Origin: Diphasiastrum complanatum
Taxonomy: Eukaryota > Streptophyta > Lycopodiopsida > Lycopodiales > Lycopodiaceae
NCBI GenBank assembly: GCA_029204225.1
Contig: CM055106.1
Coordinates: 2,414,738 to 2,478,737, forward strand
Direction of reading: 5' to 3'
Length of the DNA: 64,000 nt
Shown: piece by piece, positions 34,327 to 46,839 of the stretch
Position numbering within the stretch: the first letter of the stretch is position 1
Layout: every line of letters starts with the position of its first letter
Translations under genes and position numbers: made by a program
The notes under the pieces: generated by a model
What the model saw: the letters and a program-made list of their open reading frames with translations, nothing else
Databases searched by the model: none
What the model was told of the DNA's origin: nothing

Positions 34327-36250
34327 AAACTACTCTCCCGTGTGGACAGCATTCGCATTTCTTTCTAGCCTCTTCCTGGAACAGCCATAGCATTGAAGCT
34401 TCAAAATCTAAGGAACCGAAAGCTTCAGCGGCACAATATGAAACGGTTGTTAGCCGTGCAGTCTTCTAGCTAGAATTGCTCGATAATCTCTCGTTTCACG
34501 ATGATTTTTACAATATAGAATTGCTGGTAGCAATTCTTATTGTGTGATGAACATCTGCTTTTAAATCAGATCAGATGTGGGATCGATCATCGCAGCCCGG
34601 ACTGCTATTTGGATCGACTGGTTATCAACTTCTTCCTATCGAGGCAAGAATATATGACGAGATCTTAACAGGGTAAACTACAGGTAGATAGATCTTGGTC
34701 GAAAGTCGAAGGATAGTTTCGAAGGACGCAGAGGCCAGAGATAGAATACCTTTATGAGGATTAGAGAAGTACATGTAAGTGAGGCTTGAAACTGTATGAG
34801 AAAAGTTTGGTGACTTTACATGGAAATCATAGCTCTTCGAGAACAAAGTGAGTTCGAAGCAGTAGACGTGAGCAGAGGGGGACAAAGCCACTTCAGACTT
34901 CGATACGGAAAACAAAAGTGAGCAAGAAGAGATGCGAAAAAAGACGACTTAAGGTACAAGGCGCAGCCTGGCGCAGGCACCAATGCCTCAAATCGACGAT
35001 GCGGAAGCGATGAGATAATTCATCAATTTAAAAAAACTGCACAATTGATTTGGAAAGTGGACGTGTAAAGTGTAAAGCTATGGATGATGGAAGCGCGAGG
35101 GAAGGCTTAAAGGAACGCTAGCGACATGCTTTGAAGAGTTTGGTTTGGTCAAATTCCAAGCAATAAATAATAAAAGCAAGAATGTGCGAGTGCTAGGCCG
35201 CGTGCCAAGACATGATATGTAAAGAACAGGATTCTAGTTAGTGTTTGATATAAGCTGCAAAAGCATGTGGCTGCATAAGTTCAGTAGACAAAAGGACGAA
35301 CTGTACTGCATCATAAGCGCCGTGAAAGGATACAAAGTACAGACGGACTAAGTCTTGAACAGATGACGCCTGAAGGGCAGGCAGCGCAGCAGGGAGGCTG
35401 AAGCAAATCCATAGCATCTAGCACAGCTACAGGATAGTCTGAAATCTAAATACTTATGTACAATACTCTTTCGCAGAAAAAAATATCACGCAAATCAAAC
35501 CCTTTCATATGAAGCAATCATCAGACAGCATATTGCTTCACTAGTTGCACCCCCACCAGAGATCCACTGACATGAATTGCGATTTATAGCTAAAACCTTC
35601 CCAGATGAACAGACAAGATGAATGAGTAGCCGTGAAAGGCCTCTCCATATTTTTATCTGCAATAAACATGTGCCCAACAGGAGATCCGAGATACTGTACT
35701 ATATTAAGATAATATATGCAACACTGCCTTGTGATTATTGGGATATGAGGGTGTACATCGATCATTGTGGCTGCCATCAACACCAAGCAGAACAAGGCAG
35801 TGCATTGAGAATGTGATCCTTGCGCCTGGTAACAGCAATACGAAGAGTAAGAAGAGCAGTGACAATATGATACTTGTGGCTACTAATAGCTATCAACAGC
35901 ATGAAGATAAAAGCAGCGAGGACGCAATCTAAAGTAGGCCCCGGCTAACCTTTTGGCACGAACTCATCAGGTGCAAAAAGAGCTCATAATCATGCAAAGA
36001 AAAGACAGGAAAACAGAATTGGAGGAATGAGGCCGGTGGGCAGGAGGAGCAGCTGGTGGGGAATCTGAAGATACAAAGGACGAACCAGCAGAGGAGACAG
36101 AAGAGAGGGAGGATGAAATGAGGATTCCTAAAGAGGAAGGCGACACTCCCTCTTCTTCTTCCTTCTTCCTCGAGAGCTCCAGCTCCAGCTCCAGCTCCAG
36201 CTCCAGCCGCGATGGCTATAATTTGTACTCGTGAATCGTGATATTTCATG
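34327..36250. other. Upstream region of the membrane protein gene, no other supported gene
   Basis: On the minus strand this is promoter and possible 5' UTR. An ATG at 34393 opens a 100-codon frame that overlaps the main start in another frame. Four or five GGAGCT hexamers (minus strand) lie at 36175-36206. No recognisable coding sequence otherwise. Confidence 0.4.
36175..36206. repeat. AGCTCC hexanucleotide repeat
   Basis: About five tandem AGCTCC units; the only GC-rich simple repeat in the window. It sits in a purine/pyrimidine-skewed stretch (CTTCTTCCTTCTTCC next to it). Confidence 0.85.
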
Positions 36251-37283
36251 TTCTCTCTCTCTCAACCAATTTTCGACGACAATAAACAAACACGAGTTCC
36301 CTCTCCAAGGCCCCCTCCTCCGGAGAAGGGGAACACAAAGTGCCTTTAGAGGCAGGTAGGCCCCATGGCCTAAAAACATGCATCCTCAAGTGTCCCCCAC
36401 AAAGTTGAGAGACCTCTCGCAAAGAGTGGCTTCAAGGAGCCCTTCTACCCACCCTTAGAATGCCCTCACCTCCGGAATAGTGAACGAGTCCTAGTCAAAG
36501 TTTCCTATCCATGACGACGTGCTCTTGTGCGCGGTAGCCCCTGGGTGGAAAGCCGCTTTCAGTGGGGAATGGAATGGGTCTTCCCCAGTGAAAACGAGGA
36601 GATGTTTTTTTGTTGGTTTTTACATTTGATATGGGTGCTCGGAGCGACGTGCCTGCAAGGCATGCATCCATAGGTGGGAATGTTTGAGCTTGGCCTAGTG
36701 GTAAAGCCGCCACCATTGCTTGAGCTACTCGAGCCATCCACTGCTTGCAAAAGTTTGTCATTGCCTCAAATTTTGGTCAAAACTAGGCTTTCATGTGCAC
36801 CCAGGTCCCAGATTCTTGTGAGCACCTCATTTTTGTGCGCACCTACAATCACAAGGTGATTATTTTGTGTTTTATTAAGCAACAAAATCCCAAGCGGTCG
36901 GGGAACACGTCAATTAGGGTTGCCCGAGCACCTCTAATCTAAAAATAACTTGTGACCAAGTGTGCATCGAGCTGAAACCCAAGGGTGTTTGAAGGCCTAT
37001 TATATATATCTTACAATCAGCCTCCGAACACCGATTATTTGGTCCATAAAACGTAAAAACCCACAAAAACATCTACTCATTTTCATGTGAGGAAGACACG
37101 TCCTTCCCCATCCTATATCACAAAGGGAGTCCCAATGTATCCATACAATTTAAAACGGAAACGAACCCTATTGATTAAGAATCTGTATGAAAACACTTAA
37201 TGTTTTTAGGTTGGCTATTTTATACAAAAGCTAGTAAGGGATACATTAAACATTATTATCCACATATGGTAGTGAAGATTGTT

Positions 37284-37517
37284 GAGCCGCTAGCGGGGAG
37301 ACGAGAGGAAGAGCCAATGTGTTCTTCCCATGAGCTGATAAACACCCATTATCATACATACTGTGTGTCACAAAATTCTAAAGAGCATGAATGAATTCAA
37401 GAGCCGCATTAGCGGGGAGACGAGAGGAAGAGCCAATGTTTTCTTCCCAACAAGCAACATTCATGCATTACAAAATGTTAGAATGAACCTTGAAAGGTAT
37501 TATTATTCAAAATTCTC

Positions 37518-37605
<88 letters not shown>

Positions 37606-37732
37606 GGAAGGTAAGAATTAGGAAGAGAGTTAAGAGTAATAGATACAAATTATGAGTTCTCGCTGATAAACACCCGTTATCATACATAATGTGTGTCACA
37701 AAATTCTAAAGAACATGAATGAATTCAAGAAC
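37284..37732. repeat. Two interleaved direct repeats around a (CT)n tract
   Basis: Repeat R1, with GAGCCGC then GCGGGGAGACGAGAGG, occurs at 37284-37330 and 37401-37450. Repeat R2, GCTGATAAACACCC to GAATTCAAGA (about 70 bp), occurs at 37334-37402 and 37662-37732. The order is R1-R2-R1-(CT)n-R2, which implies nested duplication events. Confidence 0.85.
37514..37601. repeat. (CT)n microsatellite
   Basis: 88 bp of CT repeat with a single CCC interruption near its start. Confidence 0.9.
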
Positions 37733-39770
37733 ATAATTTCAAGATTTCATGAATGATTCCATTAGTGAAAGCTACATATTTTAGGATCCCATCCATTAGG
37801 CCTATGTATTAACAAGATTCCATTCATGAAGTTTTCAAACTTTTCAAGATTCCATCCATGAGAACTCCGTACGACCAATCAAATTTGTAGAAAAAAATGA
37901 CATTCCATAATTATGCCCTAGGTCCAATGGAGGTCCCCAAATTCAATTTGGACCACTAATTAATGTAAGATGTGAGTATACACACCTTATAACATTGTGT
38001 TTCAATTTGCACAAGCTTCCACAAAGAGGTTATTTTGTACTTTTACATTCTCTAACATTGTGATGTTAGGTATCAATTCAAAAGCTTTTGGTGCCAAAGG
38101 ATATGTACAAAACTATCACCCTTGTTCTCACAAATAGCACTAGGTAGGTCATTGTGAATCCCTTGTAAACAAGGATAATCTAATGTCGCAACAAAAGAAA
38201 ACATGCCCAACTTGAGATCATGTTGCAAGTCTCCAAGAATTGTGTCCCTCTTCCTTTTTGTCCTATCCCTTACAATTCCTTTTTATAATTTTCCTATTCT
38301 TAGGCACCCACTTGGGCATCAGGCTTGCATTATGCAAGATGCAATGCATTCGAAGAAGACGTGGTGCATTGAAAAACAAATTTATCAAGTCTTTTGAAAA
38401 GCCTTTGTTGAGAAAGATGACAAGACAGATAGATTTGATGTACAAACCAAAAATCTTTCTAGAAATGTTAATAAAATTTGCTTTGAAGTGTTGAAACATT
38501 GAATCCACTTTTATTTGATGGGCAATAGCTTAACAAAGAGTGATTATGTGCATGCCAGGCCAGTTATTCAAAATGGAGGGTTTGCCATAAATTCATTGAG
38601 CATAAAAGTGACCAACTAGTCCCCTTTCATACTTAGTTTGATTGACACCATCGACACATGAAGTAGCAAGAGCCATTTACCATGTAGGGGTAGCTTAAGC
38701 CCTTCCTTTGGACCCAGGGACATTGCACAACAATGACCCGAGAGGAGGGGGAAGGGGGTGTTGTTTAAGTCCCAAACTTCAAATTCTTGTCTTTGTACTA
38801 TTTGAAAAGGTTTACATGGCCTTTGCATGCCCTCACACGCTTCCATGCATGCCCCATGTGGCTTCAATATTTAGGCACTTTGGACTTCCATGCCAAAATG
38901 CTATAACAAAGCCATTCATGCTAAGATGAGATTAGAAAAAAATGCAATAGGGAGACCTCCTTTTAGGACTAAAGTTTTTTCATGGGCCACACTTGTTATG
39001 GGCTACAATGTTTATTTTAAAAAACAATTTCTCTCTAAATAATTAGCCATAGATCAAGAACTTTTTACAAAAGTCAAGGGAAGTTCATAGCAAATAGAGA
39101 TTGTTTGCCTCTTTAAAGAAACTTCATGTTGTTTAGGTGCCATCCCCCCCCCCCCCCCAAATAAACATAAAGGCATTGCAATACTTAAAAATGATGCTCT
39201 CCTCTTCAAGTTCTTCTTTCTTCAAACTTTCAAATGAAGTGCAAGTTTCATGCTATCCTATCAACTCAAAAAATGCAGTAAGACTTGCAATATATTGAAA
39301 TTTATCATTTGATTTGAGGCTCTTCCTTTCACCTTTGATTATAAAAGGAATCAAATGCCCCCTCTCAATTAAGCCTAGACTTTGTAGAGTTGCTTTTCAA
39401 AAAAAAAAGGCAATTTCAAAAATGCTCTTTTTACAACTAGAAACAAAACCAAAATGTTCTTTTTGGCCTTGCTTGGAATACAACAATTCTCTTATTAGGG
39501 TTCATGTGTATTTTGTGGATGAGATTGAGTTAATAAATTAGTATTTTAAGTTTACAATCAAATAAACAGTTTTTTTTTTTTTTAAATGTATGTGATAAGC
39601 TGATGGGGTGTTTAGATCAGAATATTTTTTAAAGTGAATTTGAGTTTAGAAAAATTTATTGCATTAAAAAAATACAAAATGCTTCAAAATTTTAATACTT
39701 TATTTGAAAATTTGGCCTTGTTTTTTAATTGTGGGACACAGAGACATTGACACCTGCAGTTCATAGGCTT
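37733..39770. other. Intergenic, no supported gene
   Basis: AT-rich. Contains four imperfect AGATTCCATYCATGA words at 37740-37865, a run of about 15 C near 39147-39161 and T-runs near 39570. None of the open frames looks coding. Confidence 0.5.
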
Positions 39771-39771
39771 T

Positions 39772-40041
39772 GGCCACGTCAAAATTGAAAGGGTCAATGC
39801 TTTTGAAGGATGGTGGTTGACACGTGTCCAAACGTCCACATTCTCCAGCTCATGCAAACACTCTGTCAAACTTCGCCATCAGCAGAGCACTGGCCACGTG
39901 TCTCGAAAGCATCGGCGGATCCATATTGACGGTTCACGATTCACGCTTAAAGGAGGTCACATGAGGCTTAATTGGCTCTGACAAGGCGGTGAAAGTGGCC
40001 GAGTGACCTTCCAGTCACGCACGTCGGGGTTTCGTCACGTG
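39772..40041. promoter_or_regulatory. Cluster of ACGTG/G-box elements
   Basis: Three CACGTG G-boxes at 39821-39826, 39895-39900 and 40036-40041, plus CCACGTC at 39774-39780 and GCACGTC near 40018, all within 270 bp in a locally GC-rich island. G-box/ABRE clusters mark abscisic-acid or light-responsive promoters in plants. A TATA-like TCTATTTAAGA lies downstream at about 40302-40312. No coding gene follows, so this could be an orphaned promoter or a non-coding transcription unit. Confidence 0.4.
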
Positions 40042-40319
40042 GGTCCCGGCCGCCGGCCAAAGACGGGCCCATACAGAGGTGGGTTGCTGGCCGTCGATTC
40101 AACAACTGAACCCTCATCTCCTCCGCTATTTCCCTGCCGCGTGTCAGAAACCGAGAAGTTAAAACGTCTGAATCTTTGGAGCAGGTATACCGTGCAAGCC
40201 GCCCGTACCAGCGCATAGCACGGACCAAGGTCCAATGGCCGGGCCACCGGCTATTTTGGCGGCCCCATGACCCTCGAACAATAAATAATAAATATTAATA
40301 GGTCTATTTAAGAGCATGA

Positions 40320-42142
40320 TTATACATGTCTGGGGAGTGCGTAAATTCCAGCTGGAAATACTAAATTTCTCAAAGAAAATCTATCCTTAAGATTTCCCAA
40401 TTAATAAATGATGGAGAATACACAAAATTCAATATTATGTCCCCTTTTACACTTCATATCTACTCTCTCACATTTGATTATATGATTTTGCCCTTTTTTT
40501 TTCCATTTCATTTCATTTGTTACATCAATTTCCCATGTCTTGGGCATGATCATCTCACATTTTCCCTCCAATATCACCCATATCTTGCATTATGCATACA
40601 TCTTTCAAATCGGTTTTCACTTAAAATAACCCTAACAGAAAAACTTGTTATCTGTTGTTTCTATTAGGTTCCTTGTTTTCTGCACCACACCTTGAATTCA
40701 CTATTATTTTATGAAACAAAAGTGTTGGGAGCCAAATGCTTAGAATGTTCTAAGCAAGTATCTGTTAATCTTAGGTTTCTTCAAACTTCCTCTTTAGACA
40801 TATGTCTTTGGCATCAATGTTTTTTTATAATTTTTTCTATCAATAAGTGCATCACGATGCTTTTCTTTCTACTACCCTTTTGTCACTTGTCACTTCTTTT
40901 GTATCTTTTTTTTCTACTACTCTTTTGTCACCTGTCAAGAGGTTCTCAATGATGGAAACTAGAGTTCATCAACCCCACCTTCCATAAATCATTTCTTTTT
41001 CAAAGAAAACACTTGTTTTAAAGCAAAAATCTTCTACATGCACCTTCCAAATGTAGGAAGGTGCATGTAAAAGAACTGCCTGCAAGAAAAAGATACTAAA
41101 AAAAGAAGTAAAAGATGTTTACACAACAAAAAATCTCCACATTAGTCAACCACCCTCCATCAAAGGTCCTTCCATGACAGAAGGGATTCAAAGGAACTCC
41201 CCCCCCCCGTCATATCTTAGAAGCACTTGGGCTTTTGGCCGAGGTGCTCTCACAGCCAAACTTTTTTTTTTTTGGCAGCCAGGAGCGCCACACCATCAGG
41301 CAACCAAAAAGTTTATCCCATAAAACTCTTGCTTTGTCTGATAGCTCATATAATTGCAAACTAGACAATCACCTCACATGCATGTGGAGTACCCGGGCGA
41401 GTGGTGTCGGTGCTAGGCCGATGCTCATGTGAAAATGGTGCCAATGCTCTAGAAAATGTCGTGTCCCCTCCAAAGTTGCACCGTGCCCATAGGGAATTGG
41501 CACCACATCCCATTGGCGCCCACAAAAAATGGTGTCGGTGCATGAAACAATTTTTCCTAGGCACCTAGATATTCGTGTTGGGCCCGGACAGTGGCGCCAC
41601 ATGGCGCACTTCAAATGGGTCGGGACCAAATTGCCAACATGTGCAAATTTGGGCTTTAAAGATCCATCCCCCCCTTGACAAGACACATTATCTAGTCCGT
41701 AACATCCAAAGTCAAGAAATTAAAACAATGATAAGAGTCATCAAAATCATGGAATTGGCCTGCCAAATGACTAAGTTTGTTGAAAGTGGGGAGAGAGGAA
41801 TGTGTGTTGGAAGGAAGCAATATATGTAGCTCAATCCAAACACATAGAATGAAGTCATAGAAAAGGTGGTGACTAGTGTCCTCTCTATATTGGTAGATAG
41901 ATCAAGTTCTATCTTGAAGGGCCACTTTGTTAATTTGACACGACGAGATTGTGATATAATGTGATATGCAAAGTAGCTATATATGCCAAGAACAAATTTT
42001 GGTCATTGCTTTGGATCCATTATCGAGTAGAAAAATCTTTCTAGTTCCATTTTCAATTGTAGTGATCTATAATAAAGTCGTTGCCACGTAATCTTTTCCA
42101 AGTGCTTTTGTAGTACAATGGATTGGGTTTAATGTTGGAAAA
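40320..42142. other. Intergenic, no supported gene
   Basis: Mostly AT-rich low-complexity sequence with C-runs (about 41200-41208) and T-runs (41262-41273). 41369-41686 minus is open for 105 codons but has no protein-like pattern. Confidence 0.45.
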
Positions 42143-42555
42143 CCTTGAGATTGATTTTCATGAAGAGTATGCTTTTATTTGTCAATCTAGATATGTCTAT
42201 TCTATGTTGAGAAAATTCAATATGCAAAATTGTAAAGGCATAGATACTCCCATGGAGCAACATGTAAAAGACCCTATTAAAGGTGACGAAAGATCCTTCG
42301 AGGACATCACACTTTATAGGAGTCTTATAGGCTCCTTAATTTGGCTTACTATCACTAGACCCGATTTGAGCTATTGTGTGCACAAATTGAGTCAATTTTT
42401 GCAAGATCCTAAGATCCAACATTGAAAGATGGCCAAGAGAGTTCTGAGATATGTATCTTCTACTCAAGATTATTGTTTATTGTACAAGAATTAAGATCTA
42501 ACCATTGTTGGCTATTCGGATTCCAATTTTGCAAGTGATAAAATGGATCGAAAGG
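42143..42555 (+). pseudogene. Clipped copia RT-RNase H fragment (family D)
   Basis: Nearly identical to 57164-57575 of the copia copy at 56736-58013, with about eleven differences in 412 bp. It encodes the region after the RT active site: S-M-L-R-K-F-N-M, K-G-I-D-T-P-M-E-Q and T-R-P-D-L-S-Y-C-V-H-K-L. Three of the differences create stops (TGA for Trp near 42424, and TAA twice). Both ends are abrupt; the satellite-like array starts at the next base. Confidence 0.9.
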
Positions 42556-44150
42556 AACCAAAGCATCTTATACTACCAAGTATTACACATGCAGAAAGTT
42601 AAAGAACCTTAATTGGTAGTTTGGAGAATCAAAATTGTTACACAATAGGTTCAAATAGCACCAATCTTTGGTACTCAAAAGTTTTAGAAATATGCAATCA
42701 TTACAAAAATAGTACAAATCTTGTAAAATTGTTAGTAACTAAAGCTTAGATTCAACCAATTGATAAACAACACTAAAATAGTACCAAAAAGAAAACAAAA
42801 GATTGTATGCGAGCTACGAACACAAATAATATAAAGAAAAAAGTACCTAATTTAATAGTTTTATGCGTAAAACATGGTCACGAGAAGTCTAAATAGTACC
42901 TATTTGGTAGATTTTAAAAAAAAACTTAGAGACTTAGTATAAAAGACCGAATTTGGTAGTCAGTAGGAACGGAATTTTACAATAAGTTCTTGTAGTACGA
43001 ATCATTCGTATTAAAGTGTTTCACCAACACAAAAATAGTACCAAAACAATACAAAATATGTAAAATTAGTCCCCACAGCTCAATACTGTGTTGGCTCACT
43101 CGAAACTTCTTAAAATTCCTTCTGCATTAAAGTCATTGTTAACATCTTCAAAGTGAACTTGAGAAGAATTCTCATTACCACTGATCTATATTCAAGAAGT
43201 CTTATCGTGTTACAGGTAGAAAGTACTTGCAGGTAGTACCAAAGCATTATATATAGGTAGTTCCAAAGTATCATACACTGGTAGTACCAAGAGTTTTAGA
43301 AAGTACTTGCAGGTAGTACCAAAGTACCAAAATACCAAAGCATCTTATAGTACCAAAGTACTACACATGCAGAAAGTTAAAGTACCTTAATTGGTAGTCT
43401 GGAGGATAAAAATTTAACACGATAGGTTCCATTAGTACCAATCTTTGGTACTCAAAAGTTTCAGAAACAAGCAAACATTACAAAAATAGTACAAATCTTG
43501 TAAAATTGGTAGTAACTAAAGCTTAGATTCCACCAATTGGTAAACAACACTAAAATAGTCCACAAAGGATTGTATGTGAGCTGCAAACACAAATAAATAT
43601 AAAGAAAAAAATATCTAATTTAATAGTTTTATTAAATCATGGTCACGAGAAGTATAAATAGTACCTATTTGAAAATAAAACCGAGACACTTACAATAAAA
43701 GACCCTAATCAGATAGTCAGGAGGATTAGAATTGGTACACGATAAGTTATTGTAGTACCATTATTTTTATTCAAGAGTTTTACCAGCACAAAAATAGTAC
43801 CAAAATATTACAAAATTTGTAAAATTAGTACTCGACTACTGGAGTAATACTACCAATTGGTGTAACAACATTAAAGTAGTACCAAAAAGGCCGAATCGGG
43901 ACGTGTGCAAACTGCAACTATGACGAATTCTAAAAGAAATAAAACCAAATGCTGTAGATTCTAAAATAAAAATGGTGCATACTATAGATCTCAGTAGACC
44001 AATTTGGATGATTTTAGAATGAAAATGAGACATGAGGTATTAAAGCACCTACTTTGGTAGTCTGTATTATCAAAATTGTTTCATGATAAGTTCCAGTAGT
44101 ACCAACACAAACATTCAATGCCCAAAAGTTTCAAAATATTAAAAAGCACC
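42556..44150. repeat. Satellite-like array, ~340-bp monomers in a 776-bp higher-order unit
   Basis: An AT-rich, TAGTACCAAA-rich sequence. Homologous anchor words (TTGGTAGT or variants, then a GATAAGTT/AATAGGTT block, then AGTACCAAT, then ACAAAAATAGTAC and TGTAAAATT) recur at 42613, 42953, 43391, 43711 and 44054, spacings of 340, 438, 320 and 343. Above this, 42561-43336 and 43337 to about 44110 align along their whole length, a 776-bp period. The extra ~100 bp in one spacer contains a shorter duplication (GAAAGTACTTGCAGGTAGTACC at about 43218 and 43297). No coding content. Confidence 0.8.
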
Positions 44151-44710
44151 AAACAGCTAATTGCTAGTAGATTGAAAACGTTCAAAAACTACCAAAACTA
44201 TCAAAAGCACCAATGAATAACAAACAACAGTACTTTATGCACACCAGAAGTACAAAATATTCCATGAAGTCCAAACAACAAAAAGAGAAGTTATTTGAAA
44301 ATAATATAGATTACCAAAAGTACCCAAAATGTATCTTACACAAGTTTTCATAAGTACCAAATAGAAAATTGTAGAAAAAATAGTAATTATTCTTCCACAA
44401 AAAACACGATGAAAGTTTGAATAAATCAAACTAATATCAGTGTCTTCAATCGAAACTGTATCTGATCTATGCACTGATAGAACAGTATTAGCTCTGATTA
44501 AATATGCGTGCGGAAATAATATGCGAAAGTAAGAAATAATTTAAGACAATTATTTGACAAACAGAAACTATTGATCAAAAACGAATTTATAATTCTGAAT
44601 CAGAATTAGTATACATCTCTTGATGTCTCATCTTGTTGTTGTGTCTCTGATTGAGTGACTCTGAGAATCTCTTCAGTTTGAATGTCTGAGAGTTGGTTAC
44701 AACGAGTAGT
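44151..44710. other. Spacer between the satellite-like array and element C
   Basis: AT-rich, still with scattered AGTACCAAA words up to about 44370, so it may be a decayed edge of the array. The last ~100 bp before 44711 may belong to the outer part of element C. Confidence 0.4.
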
Positions 44711-45266
44711 GCACATGTATTTATTTTGTTATAGGACAAGTCTTTTGGCCTTTTATTTCTGTAACATTGGATCTCTATTCGTTTACGACGGTTGATATTC
44801 AAATAGATCCTCTGTTTCCAGGGTCGAATAAATTTTGTTCTCAAATATTTCGTGACAGTCTATCTCTTTGTCTCAGCTTCGTGTTTCGTGAATTGTTCAC
44901 GACACTTGTCTCTTCCCGACATTTTTGTCTTTTGCGAATTGTTCGTGATAGATGACAACTTTGAGCATGAAGAAGAAATCTAGAATATTTCGTGAATTAT
45001 TCGCGACAATTTCGTGACATCTAAGATTTGAATAAGAAACAAAATATTTTGTGACAAGATTCTGTTTGCGAATCTTTCGAGCTTCAACAAGAAAGCCACG
45101 AGCTTAGTACAAGAAACTATTTTGCGAATCTTTCAAGTTGACTGCAAAACAAATTTCGCAAATCTTTTGAGGTTGATCATGAATAGAAATGTTTCGAGTT
45201 TGCGTTCGTTTCTTTCTCATCCTTTGCCAAGTAAACTGCGCGCTTTGTTAGTAGAATCAAGATATC
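44711..45266 (-). repeat. 3' LTR of copia element C
   Basis: Collinear with 49073-49613, from GCACAWGTATTTAT to TTAGTAGAATCAAGAT. Differences are numerous substitutions and a few gaps, the largest a ~24-bp segment near 44900 missing from the other LTR. Rich in TTCGCGAATTGTTCGCGA-type words. Confidence 0.85.
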
Positions 45267-45359
45267 AGCTGTCATTTCCCTATGGGTATGTGTCTTCAGT
45301 ATCTTCTTCTCGACCAAGTCCCGAATTACATGATACTTGATAGCTATGTGCTTCGTTTT

Positions 45360-45746
45360 TTAATGAAATATAGGATCTTTCGTAAGATAGATTGCTGAAG
45401 TGTTATCCATTAACAAGATATAAGGTTCAGAAATAGATTCATCAAATCCTTCCAATATCTGTTTGATCCAAATCAGCTCATTTTCCATCCTGGCTGCTGC
45501 ATCATATTCCGCTTCACAAGAAGATTGAGCTACTGTTGTTTGCTTCTTGCTTATCCAGAGTATGGCTACGCCAGATGCTAGAGTACAACCTCCTGAAATA
45601 CTTTTGCTATCATCCTTCATGGATGCCCAGCTTGCGTCACTATAAAATTCGATATAAAATCCAGCTTCCTTCGAATAACACAGTCCATAGTCTTTCGTTT
45701 CCTGGAGGTATTGTAGTACTCTCTTTGCCAACGTCCAATGCAACAA
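45360..45746 (-). pseudogene. Copia C RNase H
   Basis: It reads Y-S-D-A-S-W-A-S, W-I-S-K-K-Q-T-T-V-A-Q-S-S-C-E-A-E-Y and M-D-N-T-S-A-I-Y-L-T-K-D-P-I-F-H, the copia RNase H core with its acidic residues. The frame ends at the window-left side with I-F-H; the C-terminal K-x-K-H-I continues out of frame in 45280-45360. Confidence 0.85.
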
Positions 45747-46035
45747 TCTTGGATTACTGATTATATTGGCTCAATCTGTATACTGCAAACGCTATATCAG
45801 GTCTGGTGTTGTCTGCTAAATATAACAATGATCCAATCAACCTACGATAGGGTGTTTTGACCATTCATTTCTCTTCCTCGAGAGTCTGCGGACAATCTGC
45901 CTTGCTCAGTATTGTTCCAGATATCATGGAATTATGTACACCTTTGCATTCGAGCATGTTGAAGTCTTCAATGATCTTTTGAGTGTACTTTTGTTGGTGA
46001 AGATACAACTTACCACCTTCAAAGTCTCTCACGAT

Positions 46036-46781
46036 CTACAAGCCTAGATAAATTTTAGCGATCTCAAATATTTTAGAAATGTCTCTTTTGACATCTGAAA
46101 TCAACTTATCTTTTCTTGAGAAGATAAGTGTGTCATCAACATAGACAGTTAGAATGATTATTTCATTTTGGACATGTTTGATATAGACATTTGACTCAGC
46201 AAATAGAGGTTTGAAGTCTAAGGAATGTAATGCTTCATCGTTCTTTCTATACCATTGTCTGGCTACTTGTTTTAGACCATAAATGCTTTTATTCATGTGA
46301 CATCCGTTTTGGATATTCTGGGCTTACAAAACCAAGTGGTTGGTCCATGAATAAGTCTTCTTCCAATTCTGCGTGCAAGAAAGTAGTCTTCTCATCCACA
46401 ATATGGATTTTCAGATCATGAGCCACTGTATACGCGAATAACAAGTGAATTGATGATGTTTGACTACCGGTGAAAAAGTATCAGTGTAGTCAATTCCATA
46501 CTTTTGTGAAAATCCTTTAGCAACTAACCTTGTTTTGTAGCTGATGTTTTCTCCATCAGGACATGTTTTGATCTTGTAGATCCACTTGCACATGACTGGT
46601 TTTCTGCCATCAGGTATTGGTGCAAGTATCCATACATTGTTCTTATACATGGATGACATTTGATCCTCCATTGCTTGAATCTAGCGATCTTTATCTGGTC
46701 CATCAACAACTTTCTCGAATGTTTGAAATTCTTTTGAGAAACCACAAAATTCGATGGCTGTATTAAAAACATCCTGACCAT
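46036..46781 (-). pseudogene. Copia C reverse transcriptase in several frames
   Basis: 46411-46671 has the N-terminal RT part ([25 protein letters not shown]). 46036-46296 has S-I-Y-G-L-K-Q and the active site Y-V-D-D-T-L, then K-I-Y-L-G-L. The two are separated by about 115 bp in another frame. Stops follow in the distal part (about 45750-46030), where T-R-P-D-I-A-F-A-V can still be read. Confidence 0.8.
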
Positions 46782-46839
46782 ATATTTCTGGTGGTTTTCC
46801 TTGTCTGTCAGATCTTCTCACAAGTGGTTTCAAGTTTGA

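Noticed and set aside
36128-36379. Possible coding frame over the AGCTCC repeat
   Set aside because: It gives only a W-S repeat from the hexamer and has no protein-like flanks.
41369-41686. 105-codon minus-strand frame
   Set aside because: His/Cys content is scattered, no motif is present, and the DNA has short GGTGTCGGTGC-type repeats that explain the open frame.
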